In this document: piece after piece, positions 43,901 to 52,759 of the stretch
How positions within the stretch are numbered: the stretch's first letter is position 1
Layout: each line of letters begins with the position of its first letter
Assembly: GCA_025331445.1 (NCBI GenBank)
Contig: JAIWNE010000091.1
Span: forward strand, 62,001 to 126,000
Length of the DNA stretch: 64,000 nt
From: Blakeslea trispora
Taxonomy: Eukaryota > Mucoromycota > Mucoromycetes > Mucorales > Choanephoraceae
Direction: 5' to 3'
Translations under genes and position numbers: made by a program
Notes under the pieces: model-generated
Databases searched by the model: none
What the model was told of the DNA's origin: nothing
The model's input: only the letters and a program-made list of their open reading frames with translations

Positions 43901-45316
43901 TTGTCAATTATTATTCCCCAATCTCGTCCGCACATTTTGGTACCCAAAGTGTCCCAATCCGACAACTCTAGCACATTCACCAACGCGATTCACGACATTT
44001 CGACATCTTCAACTAAAGATCTCGACTTCGAAGCCTCATCTACAAAGAACCTAGCATCAGAACCAGCTGAAACTTTGTCAGAATCTATCTCTGTATTAGA
44101 AACATCACCTATTAAAGTTTCAAGTCTCTCCGGTAAGCGCTTGCATAGTTCACTTTCGCCGCCTTTGATCCCTGCCGACATGACGCGTACCTTGCCGAGA
44201 TCTCGAGTTGATGACGTCAGCATCTCTTCGACATCTGCTCCACTTGAGCTGAACAAAGACGTTGTCTTTGACTTTGGTCTCTCTGTTGCTCCTTCTCTCT
44301 CTGGTGCTGATTCTTTGCCAGAGGTAAGTAATGTTTCTTTGCTCTCGTCGGCCTCTCCCTCTTCCTCTGCTCCTCCTGCTTGGTTTGCTGCTTTTCAGGC
44401 CAAGTTTGAAAAGTATGAAGAGCGTCTCTCTCAGTTGGAGTCTCTTGTTGCTGAGAACTCGGCACTCAAGAAAGAGCTTGCCGCTGCTCGTGCCAAGATC
44501 TTGGAACTTGAGAACAAGTCTGGTCCTTCTCTCTCTTTGTCCCCGTCTGTTGATGTAGCAATGGATGATGACTTGCTTCCTTCTTCCTTGCCTGCTCCTT
44601 CTGTCTCTCCTTCGGCCGCCGTGTCTAAATGGGCTCATGTTGCTGCTGCTGCTCCTACACCTGCTGAGGCCTATGGTAAGTCCAACAAGTCGGTTTCCTC
44701 TTTGGCTGTTCAGGCCAAGCCCAAGAAAAAGATCACGCCTCGCCAACGTAAGGCCGCTGCTCGTATCTTTCTTGTTTCTTCTCCGGCTGGCTCTTCAGTA
44801 GACTCACCTCTCTTTGAGTATGTTTACTTGCCAAACAAGTATCGGGACCGTCTCTCTGCTTTCCGTCATAAGCTGCGACTTATCGGATTGGATAACAGCC
44901 GTGTCCTTGATGTGCACTACCCAGCTCGTAACGTTGTAGCTTTGCTCATTCACACTGCTTACAAGGCTGATCTTCTTAAGGTCATGGACAAGTATTCTCT
45001 CCCGGTCTTGACAGACTTTGATCCTTTCTCTGGATCCAATGTCTTTGATCCTGCTTTTGCCTCTCTGGATGCCGATGCTCTCACTGCCAAGGCTCGTGAA
45101 CTGCAACAAGCTCGTCTTCTTCGTGCTCTTGGCTATGTTCGTGAACAAACGCGTAGACTGGTGGCCTACGACTTTGTCCGTCAAGGTTGGTTGTCAAAGG
45201 AACAGGCTGGTACTGTAGTTGGTCCTCTCTCTTCTGTAGTTGGTGTTGACTCTGCTCCCTCTACTGATATGGAAATTGCCTTGGCCGGTGACGGTGAACC
45301 GGTCTCATCCTCTTAA
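43901..45316 (+). CDS. LINE ORF1 protein
   Basis: The open frame begins around 43901 with TTG; the first ATG is at 44180 (codon 94), and there the peptide MTRTLPRS begins. Up to 471 residues. Ser-rich N-terminal half, then a coiled coil with regular Leu spacing (AKFEKYEERLSQLESLVAEN and LKKELAAARAKILELEN, residues ~165-205), a basic patch (KPKKKITPRQRKAAAR) and a compact C-terminal domain. No CCHC knuckle is visible. Coiled coil plus basic RNA-binding region is the usual plan of LINE ORF1p, which trimerises on the element RNA. The stop TAA overlaps the ATG of ORF2. Confidence 0.82.
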   Translation: MSIIIPQSRPHILVPKVSQSDNSSTFTNAIHDISTSSTKDLDFEASSTKNLASEPAETLSESISVLETSPIKVSSLSGKRLHSSLSPPLIPADMTRTLPRSRVDDVSISSTSAPLELNKDVVFDFGLSVAPSLSGADSLPEVSNVSLLSSASPSSSAPPAWFAAFQAKFEKYEERLSQLESLVAENSALKKELAAARAKILELENKSGPSLSLSPSVDVAMDDDLLPSSLPAPSVSPSAAVSKWAHVAAAAPTPAEAYGKSNKSVSSLAVQAKPKKKITPRQRKAAARIFLVSSPAGSSVDSPLFEYVYLPNKYRDRLSAFRHKLRLIGLDNSRVLDVHYPARNVVALLIHTAYKADLLKVMDKYSLPVLTDFDPFSGSNVFDPAFASLDADALTAKARELQQARLLRALGYVREQTRRLVAYDFVRQGWLSKEQAGTVVGPLSSVVGVDSAPSTDMEIALAGDGEPVSSS

Positions 45317-48300
45317 TGAGTACCAATCCTATGCCTTCTTATGAACCTATGCCCCCTTCCTCTCCTTCTACCTATGACTTTACTATGACTATATGGAATG
45401 CTAATGGTATTGCTCGTCAAGCCATTAGTACTGTTACTGACTACTTATATGACTCTTCCCTCATCTTCATCACCGAGACTTGGCTACTCTCTCCTCTTCG
45501 TTTTCCCACCTCTTGGCAACAGTATCATACCTATGGTCAACCTGTTGCTGACTCTTTCCGTGGCAAGATGGGTATCTCTCTTTTGGTCAATCCTACTTGT
45601 CCTTACCCAGTTACTCCTCTCCTTTCTTCCTCTCCTTATGTCTTTTCTTGTCAAGTCTCTACCTTTCTCATTCATTGTGTCTATGCCCCTCCTTCTCTGT
45701 CCGATGATGAGTTTATGTCTCTCATTATGTCTCTCCCTTCTCGTACTCATGCCTCTCAGACCAACGCATTCATCTGTGGCGATTTGAATGCGCGTAGTGT
45801 TCCTCTTCTTGGTGACTCTCGAAGTAACACTCGTGGTACTCGTCTGGCCGAATGGGTTGAGGAAGCTGGTCTTTTCTGTTGGAACTCTCTCTTGGCAAAA
45901 GGTGTTCCAACTCTGTTCTCTCAAAGTCGCATGGCTAACTCTCAGCCTGGTCACTCCAGTTGGAGTAGCGTAATTGATCTCTTTATCAGCTTTGATGATC
46001 TGGTTGCTCCTTCTCTTGTTGTCCGTGATGCCGGCCTTGGTTCTGACCATGTTCCTGTCTCTCTGTCTTGTTCTCTGTCTTCTCTACCTCCTGCTCCAGT
46101 TGCTCATCCGCGTCTTTTATGGAAACTGTCTTGTCTGGATGATCACAAGAGTGTAGAGCTGTATCAGTCTCTTTTCAGGTTGCATAGCGCACCTATCAAA
46201 AATACACTCTTGGCAGAAGTTAAGTATTCTATTTGTCAAGCCTTCGGGCAACATAGCAGTCGTACCTCTACTCACGCAACTCTCCCAACTGAAAGGGTTA
46301 TCCCTGATGTTGATTCTATTGCTAGTAGCCTCACTGATACCATCCACCGTTGCCTCGATGAGTCTGTTGGTCGCAAACAGCCACGACCTCCTGGTAACAC
46401 CTGGTTCTGGACTTGCTCTCTGCAGTCTCTTGTGGATGCTCGTGAGGACGCCCGAAGAGCTTGGCGACGAGCTTCTGACGGCGTTGGTAAGGCTGTTCTG
46501 TGGCGTGCGTATCTCTCTTCTTGTGACCGGTTCAATGCTGAGCTCAAGCGTCGTAGGCGTGAAACATGGAAGCAGTTCTGTGACAAGCTCTCTTCTGGTC
46601 CTTTCTCTGACACTACTGCCACCATCAAGCGGTTACGGCGTGGTCGTACTACCTCTCCTGGGTTCTCGCATCCTGAAGGTCCTGCTGTTGCTGCTACGGT
46701 GATGTCAAGTCATCTTCGGTCTGTCTTTGCTGGTGATCACCTGCCTGCTCTCCGGCCTACTGCTCCCCCTTTGCCTTCTGGTCCTTGTGTCTCGGTTGAT
46801 ACCGCTAGGTATCTTCAGAACCAGTTTGGTCTTGACTTGTCTTTCTCCCTTCCTGTTGGTGCTACTACTGCTGCTGATAAGGACTGTCCCTTTACGGTCG
46901 AGTTAGTGTCTGACACTCTCTTAAAGAAGCTCTCTCGTCGTAAAGCTCCGGGTGTTGATCATCTGAGAACCGAGATGCTATTGCCCATTGTCGATGACTT
47001 GTCTCCTCTCTTGGTCTTGCTCTTCTCTCTTTGCTGGTTCTGGTCTCGAATCCCTCGCGATTGGTGTACTGCCCAGGTCGTGCCCATTTACAAGAAGGGT
47101 GATCCTCTGAGTGCAGCCAACTACCGGCCCATTAGCTTGACTTCGGTCATGCGTAAGTTGCTGGAGTTGTGCGTGTATCCTGAGCTCTTGGAATCTGGTC
47201 CTCCTCTGGATATCGTTCAAGGTGGCTTTCGCGCTCATCGTAGTACTCTTGACCAGGCTCTGTCTTTGCATGAGTTGTGTCGTCAGCACGCTGATGATCA
47301 CTTTGGTGAACCTCCTGTCCTTTGTTTCTTGGACATTAAGCAAGCATACGATAGTGTTGATCGTAACATTGTCTGGCGTGCTCTTGAGACTTATGTCTCT
47401 GATCCTCTTCTTGGCCTGCTGCGTTGTCTTTTTGACAATGTGCAAGTTGAGGTACTGGTCTCTGGTGCTCGTTCTCCTTCTCTCTGGCCTGGTACTGGTG
47501 TCTTGCAAGGTTCGATCTTGTCTCCCTACTTGTACTCTGTGTACATTAACTCGTTCCCTGCCGTCCTGCGGTCCATCTCAATGCCTCGCTCTCGTGTGTT
47601 TGGATCCATGCCTCAACGTCTGTATGATGGCCTCTGGATCAACTCACTGCTCTATGCTGACGATGTTGTTTTGATCGGTACTGCTGAGACCATGCCCCGC
47701 TTGTTGAAGGAAGCTGAAGAACACTCTCTGTCTCTTGGGTATCGGTGGAACCCGGCCAAGTGTGTGGTGGTAAACCCACCGCTGTATACTGGTCGTACTA
47801 CTCCTTTACGCCTGTATGGTACTGCTCTTCCTGTTGCCGAGTCTTTTGACTATTTGGGCTTGCCCTTTAATAGCAAAGCTCAACTGGATGCTACTCTCCT
47901 TGTCCAGCGCAACGCTCGTTCTGCCTTGGTGGCCATGCGCTCTGGTCTTCAACCTTTGGGTGTTCACTCGACTGGCTTCTCTCGTCTGACCTCTGCTCGG
48001 CTGTATGCCACCTTCATCCGGCCCAAGCTAGAATATGGTCTTGCTATCTCTTCTCTCTTAGTTCGTGACCTTCGGGTTATTGAGCGTGCTCAAGATCAGT
48101 GTCTTCGTCTTGCCTTTGGTGGACACTCTAAGGCTTCAACAGTGGTGTTTAAACACCTGACCCACTTGCCTTGCATGAAGGAGCGTGTCTCCATTCTGGG
48201 GTTTAAAATGTTGGTGCGTATGCAACAGCTTCCTGCTGATACTTTGCTCGCTGTCTTGCTTGCCCACATTGCCTCTGCCTCTGTTTCTCCTCGTTTCCGT

Positions 48301-48990
48301 TGGCCAAAGCTGTTAAAGAACAACTCCCTGTGGAAACTGGTCTGTCACTCTTTTGTCTCTCCCTCTGTGCCTCGCTTCTCTTCCTTGCAGCAGTGGATTG
48401 CTACCTCTGGTGGTGATCCCAAGCCTGTCATTAGGCGTTATCGTCGTGCTTACCTGGCTGGCCTTTTGGCCAAACCTGATGGTCTGGTTCTCTTGCGTGC
48501 TTGTCGTCCTGTGCTGGGTGTTGATCCCATCCTGGTGCTGCCAATGTCCGTTTGGGAACGTAGTCGTCTTCTTCGTTGGAAGATGGGTTGGTTACCTGCT
48601 CGTCCTGTTCCCTGTCGTTGTGGTCATCCACATGCCTCACGGAACCATTTGCTCTCTTGTCTCTCTGTTGCTTCTCGTCTTGGTGTTGCTGTTGATGCTC
48701 AGCCAAATCCTTTGGATTTTGTGCTGAACCAACTCCCTCGACTTCCCTCCGCTCCTTCTCCCAATGACCAGCGTCATTCTGTCTCTCTTTTGCGTTGGTC
48801 CACTTGGTGGCCTACCATCTGCTCAATTATGCTGGACATGGACATGATCTGCCTACCCGATGTCGAGTTCAGTCCCTGTTCTCAGGATATCCGTGGTCTC
48901 ACTCTCTTGGAATGGTTGCTTCCTGTCTTTTACAAACAAGTTGCTCCTCCTGTTACTTCTACTCTTTACAACTACCTTAGTGTAGTCTGA
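45316..48990 (+). CDS. LINE ORF2: endonuclease and reverse transcriptase
   Basis: 1224 residues, unbroken. The APE-type endonuclease is seen in IWNANGI, ITETWLL, FICGDLNARS and GLGSDHVPVSL. The RT follows with RRKAPGVDHLRTEML, VVPIYKKGDPLSAANYRPIS, IVQGGFRAHRSTLDQAL, FLDIKQAYDSVDR, TGVLQGSILSPYLYSVY and the catalytic YADD. Near the C terminus CRCGHPHASRNHLLSC is the Cys/His motif common to LINE ORF2 proteins. No RNase H domain is seen. The endonuclease would nick target DNA and the RT would copy the RNA in place. The ATG at 45316 shares its A with the ORF1 stop. Confidence 0.96.
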   Translation: MSTNPMPSYEPMPPSSPSTYDFTMTIWNANGIARQAISTVTDYLYDSSLIFITETWLLSPLRFPTSWQQYHTYGQPVADSFRGKMGISLLVNPTCPYPVTPLLSSSPYVFSCQVSTFLIHCVYAPPSLSDDEFMSLIMSLPSRTHASQTNAFICGDLNARSVPLLGDSRSNTRGTRLAEWVEEAGLFCWNSLLAKGVPTLFSQSRMANSQPGHSSWSSVIDLFISFDDLVAPSLVVRDAGLGSDHVPVSLSCSLSSLPPAPVAHPRLLWKLSCLDDHKSVELYQSLFRLHSAPIKNTLLAEVKYSICQAFGQHSSRTSTHATLPTERVIPDVDSIASSLTDTIHRCLDESVGRKQPRPPGNTWFWTCSLQSLVDAREDARRAWRRASDGVGKAVLWRAYLSSCDRFNAELKRRRRETWKQFCDKLSSGPFSDTTATIKRLRRGRTTSPGFSHPEGPAVAATVMSSHLRSVFAGDHLPALRPTAPPLPSGPCVSVDTARYLQNQFGLDLSFSLPVGATTAADKDCPFTVELVSDTLLKKLSRRKAPGVDHLRTEMLLPIVDDLSPLLVLLFSLCWFWSRIPRDWCTAQVVPIYKKGDPLSAANYRPISLTSVMRKLLELCVYPELLESGPPLDIVQGGFRAHRSTLDQALSLHELCRQHADDHFGEPPVLCFLDIKQAYDSVDRNIVWRALETYVSDPLLGLLRCLFDNVQVEVLVSGARSPSLWPGTGVLQGSILSPYLYSVYINSFPAVLRSISMPRSRVFGSMPQRLYDGLWINSLLYADDVVLIGTAETMPRLLKEAEEHSLSLGYRWNPAKCVVVNPPLYTGRTTPLRLYGTALPVAESFDYLGLPFNSKAQLDATLLVQRNARSALVAMRSGLQPLGVHSTGFSRLTSARLYATFIRPKLEYGLAISSLLVRDLRVIERAQDQCLRLAFGGHSKASTVVFKHLTHLPCMKERVSILGFKMLVRMQQLPADTLLAVLLAHIASASVSPRFRWPKLLKNNSLWKLVCHSFVSPSVPRFSSLQQWIATSGGDPKPVIRRYRRAYLAGLLAKPDGLVLLRACRPVLGVDPILVLPMSVWERSRLLRWKMGWLPARPVPCRCGHPHASRNHLLSCLSVASRLGVAVDAQPNPLDFVLNQLPRLPSAPSPNDQRHSVSLLRWSTWWPTICSIMLDMDMICLPDVEFSPCSQDIRGLTLLEWLLPVFYKQVAPPVTSTLYNYLSVV

Positions 48991-49188
48991 TTCCCTTTTT
49001 TGCTCTCTCTCTATTTATTTTTTATTGTCTCTCTTGGTTTCTTTTTCCTTTTTTTCTATTCTGCTAGTTTATTTTTTTGTTCCTTTTGATCCAGTTAGAA
49101 TAATCCTTATTTTAGCTTGCCCTTATGATTAGACACTTGCCCCATAGGGATCAGTCTTACAAGTCATTATTAAATAAACTCTTTTGCC

Positions 49189-49205
49189 TACATCATGAGA
49201 CCTTT
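49189..49205. repeat. Right copy of the LINE target-site duplication
   Basis: Exact copy of 43799-43815, including the first 14 bases of tRNA-Gln; what follows is the original upstream flank of the tRNA gene. Confidence 0.92.
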
Positions 49206-49239
49206 TTGCAAAAAAATTATTGTGGTAAAATATATTGCA

Positions 49240-49273
49240 ATATAAATCACGTGACTTTTTTTCAACCAATCAG
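49240..49273 (-). promoter_or_regulatory. Displaced upstream region of tRNA-Gln: TATA-like, CACGTG and CCAAT motifs
   Basis: Read on the minus strand and counted from the duplicated tRNA start at 49202: CTGATTGG at about -71 to -64, GTCACGTGA at -53 to -45 and TTTATA at about -43 to -38. The same three motifs in the same order precede the tRNA-Glu gene. The LINE has now separated them from the intact tRNA copy by over 5 kb. Confidence 0.6.
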
Positions 49274-49411
49274 AACTCTTTATCCTCCAGTAATATAGTG
49301 TGATATATTCAAAAAGTTTCACCCTGAAATCTACCTGTGATTGACGACTATTCTGCAGGATATAGACTTGAATGAACCATGATCTCATGGTTAGAAATAG
49401 GAATCGCAGTC

Positions 49412-49503
49412 GGGTCGAGTCGAGTCGAGTCGACTTTGTTTTTCTAAGTTTATAACCGACTCGACCTAACCGAATAACCCGTCGGGTTCGTGTAACTCGG
49501 GTC
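49412..49503. repeat. GC-rich island with GAGTC pentamer repeats
   Basis: Four GAGTC-type units (GGTCGAGTCGAGTCGAGTCG) and a nearby complementary stretch ACCGACTCGACC stand out from AT-rich surroundings. CGGGTTCG and CTCGGGTC follow. Function unknown; probably a remnant of a mobile sequence. Confidence 0.6.
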
Positions 49504-49730
49504 AGCTTCAAATGAGGAAGTGTTTACTTAGGATCTTTTTCAAGTTTGACATGAGCATGTTAAGTAAATTTTTAAATGTGTTGTAAATTTATTAAGTAAG
49601 ATTAAAATAAAAAAAAATGCAAAAGAAAATTATGAATCAAATAATAAAAAAAAGCAATAAGAAATGTGAATATTGTAATAAAATAAAAAAAATTATAATA
49701 AAAAAAGAAAACACTAAGTCGACTAGAATG

Positions 49731-50095
49731 GTCTTTATTTCCAAAGTAGTCTAAAGCTTCTATCTTAATTCACTAAAGATTATTTATATGATTTTGTTAC
49801 GTTCCTGGAGTTGAGTGATCATATTATTTCCGATAGTTCCTGAGCATAATCTTATATTGCTTATAGTAATTACAGTAATAACTATCATTCCTATTTTCTC
49901 TGCTATTCTCTCTATAACATCATGTTAAGCTTATCTAAGTGTTCTATATCCATTGGTATGTAAATAGCTATCCAAAGATGGTATATGACTCAGTAATGGA
50001 ATAACTGATTTCTATAGGTTTAGATCTGAAAGGTATGTATGGGTATATGTAGTAATAGATCAATTATATTTAGGCATTCTGCTACAAATATAGTA
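49731..50095. repeat. Direct repeat, copy 1
   Basis: About 365 bases that align to 55170-55530 at roughly 80 percent identity by eye, sharing TTCCGATAGTTCCTGAGCAT and TCTATATC(C/A)ATTTGTATG-like blocks. Each copy precedes a minus-strand transposase fragment (hAT here, CACTA-like at copy 2), so it may be the 3' end of a transposon. Confidence 0.75.
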
Positions 50096-50206
50096 TATAG
50101 ATAAGACAATTGTGTATGCATTTAAACAAAGTATAGAAGCGGCTTATGTGATCTGCAAAAAAGAAAAAATTAACTAGATCTTGCGCAGGTGTTGTATATC
50201 TTGAGA

Positions 50207-50587
50207 CTAGTAACTTGACGGGACTAATGTCTTAGTTGTTTTTGCCCCAAGCTTAGCTCTTGCAATGGTAGTGATGCGCTTCGCTCGGGAAGAAAGGCGC
50301 TCACAAGGCATTGATGTAGCTGGTATAGAGAGATATTTCTTTGCCATTGTTGAAAGAGCAGGATATTTTCCACCTTCAATTTTCGGTAACGAGTAGGTCT
50401 TCCAGATCTGCAAAATGTTTGAATCGAGATTGTCTAATTTTGCATGACTGTCATTTGATGACAATAAATCTTCTTCTATTTTTTCTTCGGTTTCTTCATT
50501 TTCATTTGTTTTTTCCCTTACATCTGTAAGAAAGCGTTGGACTTCAGCATCTATCATATAGTCACTGACAGTCTTTGTTGTGAGCAT
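50207..50587 (-). pseudogene. hAT transposase fragment, C-terminal dimerisation domain
   Basis: 126 codons. ILQIWKTYSLPK, YPALSTMAKKYLSIPATSMPCERLSSRAKRI and ARAKLGAKTTKTLV match the hAT C-terminal dimerisation domain, including the ATS..CERLSS core. The DNA-binding and catalytic parts are missing. It is not the missing end of the hAT gene at 56588-59036, since each carries its own segment before this domain (DAEVQRFL here, DELDLYV there). Confidence 0.85.
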
Positions 50588-50952
50588 TTAGAATCTATGT
50601 ACTCATTACGAAATAAATGATACAAAGTATTATTATACATGCTATATCTGGATATAAAGTCTAGAATAGAACTAGAGTAACTGTAATAGATCAATGTCTA
50701 CTTCATCTATCTATCCTTTAGAAATCAATTCTAATATGATGCTAAATTGAGAGACAAATTGGATCATATATTAAATAGACTAATTGGCTCTTGGGACTCA
50801 GGCCTTATCGATGTGGATAAACTATTGATATCAGCTATACCGAATCAGAATTGATGTGACAATGAAAATGACAAGATGGTGTTTGTCGTATTTGGGCATA
50901 TACAGAAGCCAGAACGACTTATAATCGGAAATTCAATTAATCATTACCAAAG

Positions 50953-50981
50953 GTTATTTTGACAGATAATGTCAAAATAAC
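50953..50981. repeat. Hairpin at the outer end of the left inverted-repeat arm
   Basis: GTTATTTTGACA, five bases, TGTCAAAATAAC: a perfect 12-bp stem. A degenerate version (GTTATTCTGACA gatga CGCCAAAATAAC) lies at 60064-60092 at the outer end of the right arm. Confidence 0.85.
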
Positions 50982-51696
50982 GCTCAATCAAACGATGTCT
51001 ACAAAGCTAGAAACTAAAAACCAATTCAGATAGTACCAGAGGTAATCCTGAAATCAAGCATCTAACAAGCATTGTTAAAAAGCGATGATATGATATATAA
51101 AGCGTTCAATGTGCCTAGCTAACACATTGGAAGCATGATCAGATTTATATTCATTGACTCTCTTCGCATCAATACTTGAAATAGCTATATGACATGACAC
51201 ATGTGATAGCAGGGTGGTTGCATAGACCTTATAATACCAAGGTAGCAGCATCTAACAAATCAAGCAATGATTCTAGAGATTTCATTATAAGAAAAGACTA
51301 AATCATTACTTGGATAAAGATAGCTCTGAGACATAATTACAAAGGGCTTGTCTATTGTTATCACCTAATCTAAACTGATCTAAACATCCAACGAAACAAG
51401 TGAACAAGTATGAAACAGTTATGCCTGATATATTGAAACACTAATCAAGACTAAACATATCTTGTCGAGCATAATTAATATCTCTCCAAGATATAAATCA
51501 AGTAAACAATATATCTCCACCTTATCCAATGCGAGGGATGGAATCTGGCTACAGCCATCTTTCAATTAAGGTGACCAGTCATCCCAGTAGGAAAACTGCT
51601 CATACAGATAAAATTATAACGGAGTGATTGATTGAAACCGAGATAAAAATAATATATAAGCACAACATGGGCTTGCAGTAGAATTAGTTCCCTCTC
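50976..51696. repeat. Left arm of a 721-bp inverted repeat
   Basis: Reverse complement of 59349-60069. I compared the arms line by line and found no mismatch. Inside the left arm end, CCCTCTC is repeated after about 30 bases, and the right arm looks as if it lost that interval. No gene is recognisable within the arm. Confidence 0.93.
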
Positions 51697-51736
51697 TTTC
51701 TTTTTAATGAGAAAATCGAATTCCCTCTCATTGAAC

Positions 51737-52121
51737 TTATCTGAGATATTCGAGTATTGCAACATCTTTCAACCCATTGCCTTCATAATCATTTGGACGG
51801 TAGGCGTAAATACGTATTTCTCTGTCTTGACCTGTTGATCTTGATCTGTACACATATCCTGTTACTTGTATTTTATTGATCTTCTGTACTAGATTAGCTG
51901 TCTCAAAAGGCGTCTCGCACACCCTATGTTAACAAGCTTTCAAGCAATTCAAGTTCTTTTTACTCAAATCACTTGATTCTCTTAAGAAAATAAAATAAAA
52001 TATAGCCATCTTCAGTCGGGAAGGCACTATCAACTCCAAATGATATGGGCTTTATGTCATCGGCAGCTTCGGTCTGTCAGCTTGAGATTTCCTCGATTGT
52101 TTGGTCCATGTCAATTGCCAT
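51737..52121 (-). pseudogene. Unrecognised small two-exon gene or remnant
   Basis: A minus-strand ATG at 52121 opens MAIDMDQTIEEISS, then an in-frame TGA, then QTEAADDIKPISFGVDSAF. After a possible intron the frame continues VCETPFETANLVQKINKIQVTG and YRSRSTGQDREIRIYAYRPND to a stop at 51737. It reads like real protein but matches no family I know. It lies just inside the left inverted-repeat arm. Confidence 0.3.
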
Positions 52122-52759
52122 AAAAAAAGCTAACAAGAAAAAAAAAATCTTTTACTTAAAGGATTGGTTAAATGCACATAAAAGAGAGAATGAAGGAAGA
52201 AAATGTATTTAACCATTATAATAAGCAACAGAAGCATGATCGTTTGAAAAGATAATTGTGTTGTATAAGTAGGTTCTCAGCAGTAACAAAAGAGACAAAG
52301 TACGACTAAGACTCAACTTTTATTGTTTTGTCCGGAATAAGCTCAAAGTAAATTGAATGAGCTTTCTAACTAGTCAAGAATCTATCTCCATTTATACTAT
52401 TCTATTGATGATGGAAAGTGACTTGGTCTTCGATGCACAATGTCTATCTTCGTTACACCTTATCTTGTCTACCAATGAACAACTGTTTATAGCAGGCCAA
52501 CTTTTACAACTTCTTGCATTGAGACATAGATAATTAAGCAATGACATCTTCATAGTTCTACAAGACTTGAGATATTAATATCACCATCGTTATCATATGA
52601 CATCTTGTAACTGTTGTGAATCTAAATATTCTATTTGTTAATCCTGCAATGATAGCAGTGACATTTGGTTGTCAGGCTAGACACTCAACTCTATAGCTCT
52701 GTTACGAGTCGCTGTGTAATACGTCTCTTTATTTGGTAGTTTATGACAGAGGTTACATG

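Larger units (their letters stand above)
43816..49188 (+). mobile_element. Full-length, apparently intact LINE inserted at tRNA-Gln
   Basis: 5.37 kb between perfect 17-bp target duplications. It has a short 5' leader, two overlapping ORFs with no stop or frameshift, a ~200-base 3' UTR rich in CT and T runs, and no poly(A) tail. ORF2 carries an apurinic-type endonuclease followed by reverse transcriptase, so it is a non-LTR element of the endonuclease-encoding clades. Open frames plus a perfect duplication suggest recent movement. Its CT-rich codon usage stands out from the host genes. Confidence 0.93.

Noticed and set aside
44217..44746. Arg/Gln-rich minus-strand ORFs over LINE ORF1.
   Set aside because: Shadows of the CT-rich LINE coding strand.
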